From positions 1-16,068 of the forward strand of contig JBOGEB010000089.1 of the NCBI GenBank assembly GCA_050743125.1: 16,068 nt of DNA. The letters are read 5' to 3'. The DNA comes from JBOGEB01 sp050743125 (GTDB lineage: Bacteria > Actinomycetota > Nitriliruptoria > Euzebyales > Egibacteraceae). Of the stretch, positions 13,382 to 16,068 are shown in pieces (position 1 is the first letter of the stretch; each line of letters starts with the position of its first letter). The notes under the pieces were generated by a model. It had not been told where the DNA came from. It saw only the letters and a list, made by a program, of their open reading frames with translations, and did no database searches. A program made the position numbers and the translations under genes.

Positions 13382-13618
13382 ATGGGGACTGAACAGCGAT
13401 CAGCGACTATCCCCGACTGGCTCTACATGATGATCGTGGCCTCTTTGGGAATCTATTTTGTGATTGGCGCTATTGTCTGGTCCATTCTGGTTTTCTCCGG
13501 CAGGCAAATGCCCGACGCGTTCGCGACGATCCTGGCAACCATCGCAGGTGGCCTTGTGGGGAAACTCGCTCCGGTCGTTCCGCGGTCAGCCGTCCGACGT
13601 TCGGACAGTGAGCAGTAG
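13382..13618 (+). CDS. Small membrane protein of unknown function, 78 residues
   Basis: I do not recognise this protein. ATG 13382 has AAGGGAG upstream with an 8-nt gap, a strong ribosome site. After a short polar N-terminus ending in PDWLYM there is a clear membrane helix (about residues 16-37, MIVASLGIYFVIGAIVWSILVF). A weaker hydrophobic segment (about 44-63, AFATILATIAGGLVGKLAPV) follows, and the tail is basic. The second segment has the Gly/Ala spacing of packed helices. Codons are richer in A/T at third positions than in neighbouring genes, as in the 3' half of clpP. It lies between a decayed zone and a tandem-repeat gap. Confidence 0.72.
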   Translation: MGTEQRSATIPDWLYMMIVASLGIYFVIGAIVWSILVFSGRQMPDAFATILATIAGGLVGKLAPVVPRSAVRRSDSEQ

Positions 13619-13681
13619 CCAGTGGTCCGCGCGGAAAAACCCGCGGCATTCGTGCGCGTCTGCCTCCCGTCTCGCGGCGTT

Positions 13682-13721
13682 GCGGGTCGCTTGAGGACAA
13701 CCAGCACACGGCGCGACCCGC
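13682..13721. terminator. Candidate stem-loop after the small membrane-protein gene
   Basis: GCGGGTCGC (13682-13690) and GCGACCCGC (13713-13721) are exact reverse complements with a 22-nt loop. It lies about 64 bp past the stop of the small membrane-protein gene in a convergent gap. No U-tract follows, so it could be a U-less terminator or simply a structured spacer. Confidence 0.4.
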
Positions 13722-13726
13722 GCGGA

Positions 13727-13794
13727 GCGCTTCGCCCGGGCCCCCTCACAGCGATCGGGGGCACTCCGCCCGGACCCCCTCACAGCGATCGGAA
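13727..13794. repeat. Two 34-bp tandem repeats in a convergent gap
   Basis: Two adjacent 34-bp units (13727-13760 and 13761-13794) share the 25-of-26-base block CGCCCGGRCCCCCTCACAGC followed by GATCGG. A degenerate partial third copy (TTCCGCTTGGACCA, around 13797-13810) runs up to the stop of the ligase gene. The units are G/C-rich with internal GGGGG and CCCCC runs that could pair between copies. No known family is recognised. Confidence 0.75.
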
Positions 13795-13810
13795 CTTTCC
13801 GCTTGGACCA

Positions 13811-14950
13811 CTAGCTGGAGGCGGTCTCGGTGGCAAGGAGGTCGACAACGTCCTCGAGGTGCTGTGCCGTGGCCAGGGTGCGGCGTTGGCGCTGAGCCGA
13901 GGTTCCGCGTCGCTGTGTCTGCTCGACGAGGGCGGCGACCTCGTCCCAGTCCCCTACGTCCTCCAGTGCCCGGCGGAGGTAGGCAAGCAACCCGTCGAGC
14001 AGCACCGTGGCTGGGACTACCTTCGCGGTCAGCGCGTCAAGCAAGTTGCCGTCGAGTCCGGATCGGGCGGCCCGCCACCTGGCGGCTCCCAGCAGCTCGG
14101 GACGCACGTCAGGGAGCGGCTGGCGGGAGGCCGTCTCCGCCATGCAGGCGCGGACGAGCGCCCGGCACAGCCCGGCCTGCAGAACGGCCTCGTCGATGGT
14201 GGCGCACGCGTCCGCGATCCGAAACTCCAGGGTTTCGTGGTTGTTCCCCAGGCGGACATCCCAGTAGAGCTGGCCACTGTCGACAATGGTGCCGGTGTCG
14301 ATCAGCGACTGGGTCACTGTTCGGTACTCGGTCGCTGACCGGTAACAGCCGGGTATGCCGGCCATCGGCCAGTCCCCCCACAAGATGGCGCGGTAGCTGG
14401 CATAGCCGGTGTCTTGGCCCATCCAGAACGGGGAGCTGGCGGACAACGCGAGCAGGGCGGGCAGCCAGGGCCGAACCCGGTTCAGCACCTGGACCGCCGT
14501 CTCCCGGTCACTGATCCCGACATGGACGTGGCAGCCGCAGGTCACCTTCTGGTGGACCATGAGCTGGTACATCTTCGCGATCTGCTCGTAGCGCGGCTTC
14601 GGGGTGATGCGCTGCGTGCGCCAGTCGACTGTTGGCAGCGTTCCCGCCGTCACCACCCAGCGCCCCGTATCTCCCGCGGCCCGGACAAGGGTGGCGCGCA
14701 GCCGTTGCAGCTCGGCGCGCACTTCGCCGAGGCCCTGACAGACCTCCGTGCGGCTTTCGATCATGGACAGCCAAAGCTCCTGATCATAGCTGCCCTTGTC
14801 GCCAACGAGACCCTGCTCGTCGAGACGGTCGAGGACGGGCCGCCCGTCGATGACCACTGCGCGCGTAACTGGGTCTACAACGAAGAATTCCTCCTCGACT
14901 CCGAGCGTCAGCCCATGCGCCATCGCCCTCATGCGCAGCTCGTCGACCAC
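13811..14950 (-). CDS. YbdK-type carboxylate-amine ligase (glutamate--cysteine ligase 2 family)
   Basis: The protein of up to 379 residues matches the GCS2/YbdK family, ATP-dependent ligases that can join glutamate and cysteine weakly and whose natural substrate is often unknown. Landmarks in order are LTLGVEEEFFVVDP near the N-terminus, ELWLSMIESRTEVC, TPKPRYEQI, the GCHVHVGISDRE metal/nucleotide region, LSASSPFWMGQDTGYASYR, WDVRLGNNHETLEFRIADAC and ARWRAARSGL. The start is uncertain: GTG 14950, ATG 14932 and ATG 14923 all precede the conserved LTLGVEEEF, and none has a strong Shine-Dalgarno sequence. It lies 158 bp after fpg on the same strand and probably has its own promoter. No ergothioneine or mycothiol gene is adjacent, so the substrate cannot be inferred. 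Confidence 0.9.
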   Translation of the reverse strand: MVDELRMRAMAHGLTLGVEEEFFVVDPVTRAVVIDGRPVLDRLDEQGLVGDKGSYDQELWLSMIESRTEVCQGLGEVRAELQRLRATLVRAAGDTGRWVVTAGTLPTVDWRTQRITPKPRYEQIAKMYQLMVHQKVTCGCHVHVGISDRETAVQVLNRVRPWLPALLALSASSPFWMGQDTGYASYRAILWGDWPMAGIPGCYRSATEYRTVTQSLIDTGTIVDSGQLYWDVRLGNNHETLEFRIADACATIDEAVLQAGLCRALVRACMAETASRQPLPDVRPELLGAARWRAARSGLDGNLLDALTAKVVPATVLLDGLLAYLRRALEDVGDWDEVAALVEQTQRRGTSAQRQRRTLATAQHLEDVVDLLATETASS

Positions 14951-15045
14951 AGCAGGTCTGGATCTTGCGCGGCGGTCAGCAACAGCAGCTCGTGTCTTTT
15001 GTCGTTCTCGTAACGCATCACAGCTCTGTACTCATAGCGAGAGCG

Positions 15046-15092
15046 TTGACATTGCCTTTGGCGGGTCAAGGTTCGCTTTTCAAACACGTTTG
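15046..15092 (-). promoter_or_regulatory. Palindrome-rich leader between fpg and the ligase gene, with third copy of the TGTTTGA motif
   Basis: CAAACACGTTTG (15081-15092) is a dyad of CAAAC and GTTTG with two central bases. It contains the core CAAACACGT shared with the arms at 2023-2040 and 2259-2277. GTTCG (15071-15075) and CGAAC (15095-15099) flank it as an outer dyad. A separate dyad, TTGAC (15046-15050) and GTCAA (15065-15069), lies nearer the ligase gene. The set may be an operator, a terminator of fpg, or a repeat element; the sequence does not decide. Confidence 0.45.
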
Positions 15093-15108
15093 CTCGAACG
15101 AAGCCCTC

Positions 15109-15915
15109 TCAACGTCGTTGGCAGGATGGACAGTACGTCGTTCCCCTGCCGGCGAGGACGGTCTTGGCGAGCGTCACACCGCACCGTAGGCACGGCTTGC
15201 CCGCCTGTCCGTAGGCCGCGAGGAGCTCGGCGTAGCGGCCGGACTCGCCGTTGACCATCTGGTAGTCACGGAAGGTCGTCCCCTCACGCTCGATCGCCTC
15301 GGCGAGCACCGCGCGGATCGCCGCCCACAGCGTGTGCGCGCGGACCCGGCCGACCCGGCGGGCGCGCGGGTTGATCCGCGCGCGCCATAGCGCCTCGTCG
15401 GCGTAGATGTTGCCCACTCCCGCGACCGGCCGCTGGGTCAGCAGGAACGGCTTGACCGCCATCCGCGTGGCGGCGAGGTCGGCGTGGAAGCGGTCGGGGT
15501 CGAAGCCGTCGCTCAGCGGCTCGGGGCCGAGCGTCGCGAGCGTCGCGATGCCCGCGTAGTCGCCCGTGTCCACGACGCACAGCCGCCCGAACCGCCGGAC
15601 GTCACGGAAGTCGAGCACGGCCTGGTTGTCCAGTGAGAACGTCGCCCGCACGTAGGCGTCCGGCACCCATCCGCCCTGGCCGCGAAAGCGGAACGAGCCG
15701 GTCATCCCCAGGTGCATGACGAGGTCGAGATCGTGGTCCAGGCGCGCGATCAGGTACTTCCCGCGCCGGTCCAGCCGCTCGACGCGGGCGCCCACAGCCC
15801 GCTCCAGATCGGCGAACCGTGCCTGCGGCACTGCCCGCACCGCGACGATGCGCTGCGACACCAGACGCGGCGCGAGCTGACGGCGGACGCTCTCGACCTC
15901 GGGAAGCTCGGGCAC
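15109..15915 (-). CDS. mutM: Formamidopyrimidine-DNA glycosylase
   Basis: Fpg/MutM removes 8-oxoguanine and ring-opened purines from DNA and cuts the strand by beta,delta-elimination. The start must be GTG 15915, because the mature protein needs Pro as residue 2: the sequence reads (M)PELPEVESVRRQLAP, with catalytic Pro2 and Glu3. From there it has 268 residues, normal for the family. The conserved Lys lies in RRGKYLIARL, HLGMTGSFRF follows, and QRPVAGVGNIYADEALWRA is the helix-two-turn-helix. The C-terminal zinc finger is CLRCG with CPSC, and GRGT carries the lesion-contacting Arg. The open frame continues to 16032, but an upstream gene in another frame ends at 15927, 11 bp before, which supports the shorter form. 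A G-quadruplex motif lies just upstream. Confidence 0.95.
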   Translation of the reverse strand: MPELPEVESVRRQLAPRLVSQRIVAVRAVPQARFADLERAVGARVERLDRRGKYLIARLDHDLDLVMHLGMTGSFRFRGQGGWVPDAYVRATFSLDNQAVLDFRDVRRFGRLCVVDTGDYAGIATLATLGPEPLSDGFDPDRFHADLAATRMAVKPFLLTQRPVAGVGNIYADEALWRARINPRARRVGRVRAHTLWAAIRAVLAEAIEREGTTFRDYQMVNGESGRYAELLAAYGQAGKPCLRCGVTLAKTVLAGRGTTYCPSCQRR

Positions 15916-15926
15916 GACGGCGAGGC

Positions 15927-16068
15927 TCACATGGCCAGGCCAGGGGGTCCGGGGGGTACGGGGGGTACGGGGGAACTCCCCCGAGCGTTCAGCCGCTCGT
16001 CGAGGGCACGGACACACTGCGTGTCCGCCCACTCGGGAAGCATCCGACCCCGGACGATCCAGATACGC
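15927..16068 (-). CDS. C-terminal end of an unidentified gene, cut by the window edge
   Basis: This frame is open from the window edge to a TGA at 15927-15929, 11 bp before the fpg start. The visible end reads RIWIVRGRMLPEWADTQCVR and continues to a Pro-rich tail (SSPVPPVPPGPPGLAM). Codon third positions outside the tail are mostly G or C. The close spacing suggests an operon with fpg. RNase III often precedes fpg in actinobacteria, but this end does not look like an RNase III C-terminus. ATG at 16043 could alternatively begin a short separate frame. Identity is unknown. Confidence 0.4.
   Translation of the reverse strand, partial: RIWIVRGRMLPEWADTQCVRALDERLNARGSSPVPPVPPGPPGLAM
15943..15973 (+). 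other. G-quadruplex motif upstream of fpg (three 9-bp repeats)
   Basis: Four G-runs of 5, 6, 6 and 5 bases on the plus strand are separated by three-base loops TCC, TAC and TAC. This is an exceptionally strong quadruplex pattern. It is built of three tandem 9-bp units (GTCCGGGGG, then GTACGGGGG twice, 15947-15973). The following AACTCCCCC (15974-15982) could pair with the last G-run instead. The G-rich strand is the template for fpg, and the motif ends 27 nt before the fpg start codon, inside the Pro-rich tail of the upstream frame. Confidence 0.75.

Noticed and set aside
15081..15092. SOS box (LexA site) upstream of the ligase gene
   Set aside because: The actinobacterial LexA site is CGAAC-N4-GTTCG. 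Here the dyad is CAAAC-N2-GTTTG, and the outer GTTCG/CGAAC are in the wrong order and spacing.
15947..15973. Short tandem repeats considered as a CRISPR-like array
   Set aside because: The units are 9 bp with no spacers. They form a simple tandem repeat and a quadruplex motif.
15916..16032. N-terminal extension of Fpg with RTP repeats
   Set aside because: Fpg needs Pro as residue 2 after Met removal, so the start is GTG 15915. The RTP repeat is a frame reading of the G-rich repeat.

Overview
The window is very GC-rich bacterial DNA with many GTG starts and G/C-ending codons. It carries an NADPH:F420 oxidoreductase, a YbdK-type carboxylate-amine ligase, an ATP-independent-looking Ser-His-Asp ClpP, VapBC and DUF429/DUF3159-type genes. 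Together these point to an actinomycete (Actinomycetota). The gene order does not match any model genus I can name: ftsH is not beside hpt or folE, and nadB is not beside nadA or nadC. A less-studied lineage is likely. No tRNA, rRNA, CRISPR array, transposase or phage gene was seen.

Layout. 68-2020 (+): an unrecognised 422-residue protein followed at 15 bp by a DUF429 protein. 2021-2326: a gene-free convergent gap that looks like a small repeat element, bounded by an 18/19-nt inverted repeat. 2327-2884 (-): PduO-type cob(I)alamin adenosyltransferase. 2897/2945-4309 (+): PabB-like chorismate-utilising enzyme, whose probable ribosome binding site and start codon lie in a perfect 15-bp inverted repeat. 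4313-4953 (-): vapBC toxin-antitoxin pair. 4996-7598 (-): ftsH then npdG (F420 reductase) with a GTGA stop/start overlap. 7816-9429 (+): nadB. 9613-10977 (+): a sigma-like / anti-sigma-like / tail-anchored fusion protein with a good promoter. 10967-11740 (-): IclR-type regulator, divergent from clpP (11908-12489, +). 12490-13381: a decayed zone with a frameshifted DUF3159 membrane-protein gene running into an NHL-repeat fragment. 13382-13618 (+): a small membrane protein. 13619-13810: a 9-bp stem-loop and 34-bp tandem repeats. 13811-14950 (-): YbdK-type ligase. 15109-15915 (-): fpg (mutM), preceded by a very strong G-quadruplex motif and the end of an unidentified gene cut by the window edge.

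Most genes are housekeeping: cofactor supply (cobalamin, folate/PABA, NAD, F420), protein quality control (FtsH, ClpP) and base-excision repair. The most unusual items are the membrane-anchored sigma/anti-sigma-like fusion, the hairpin over the pabB start, the G-quadruplex directly before the oxidised-guanine repair gene, the inverted-repeat element with a related motif 13 kb away, and the frame-mosaic pseudogene. I do not see a complete new multi-gene system. The sigma-like fusion is the best candidate for something undescribed.
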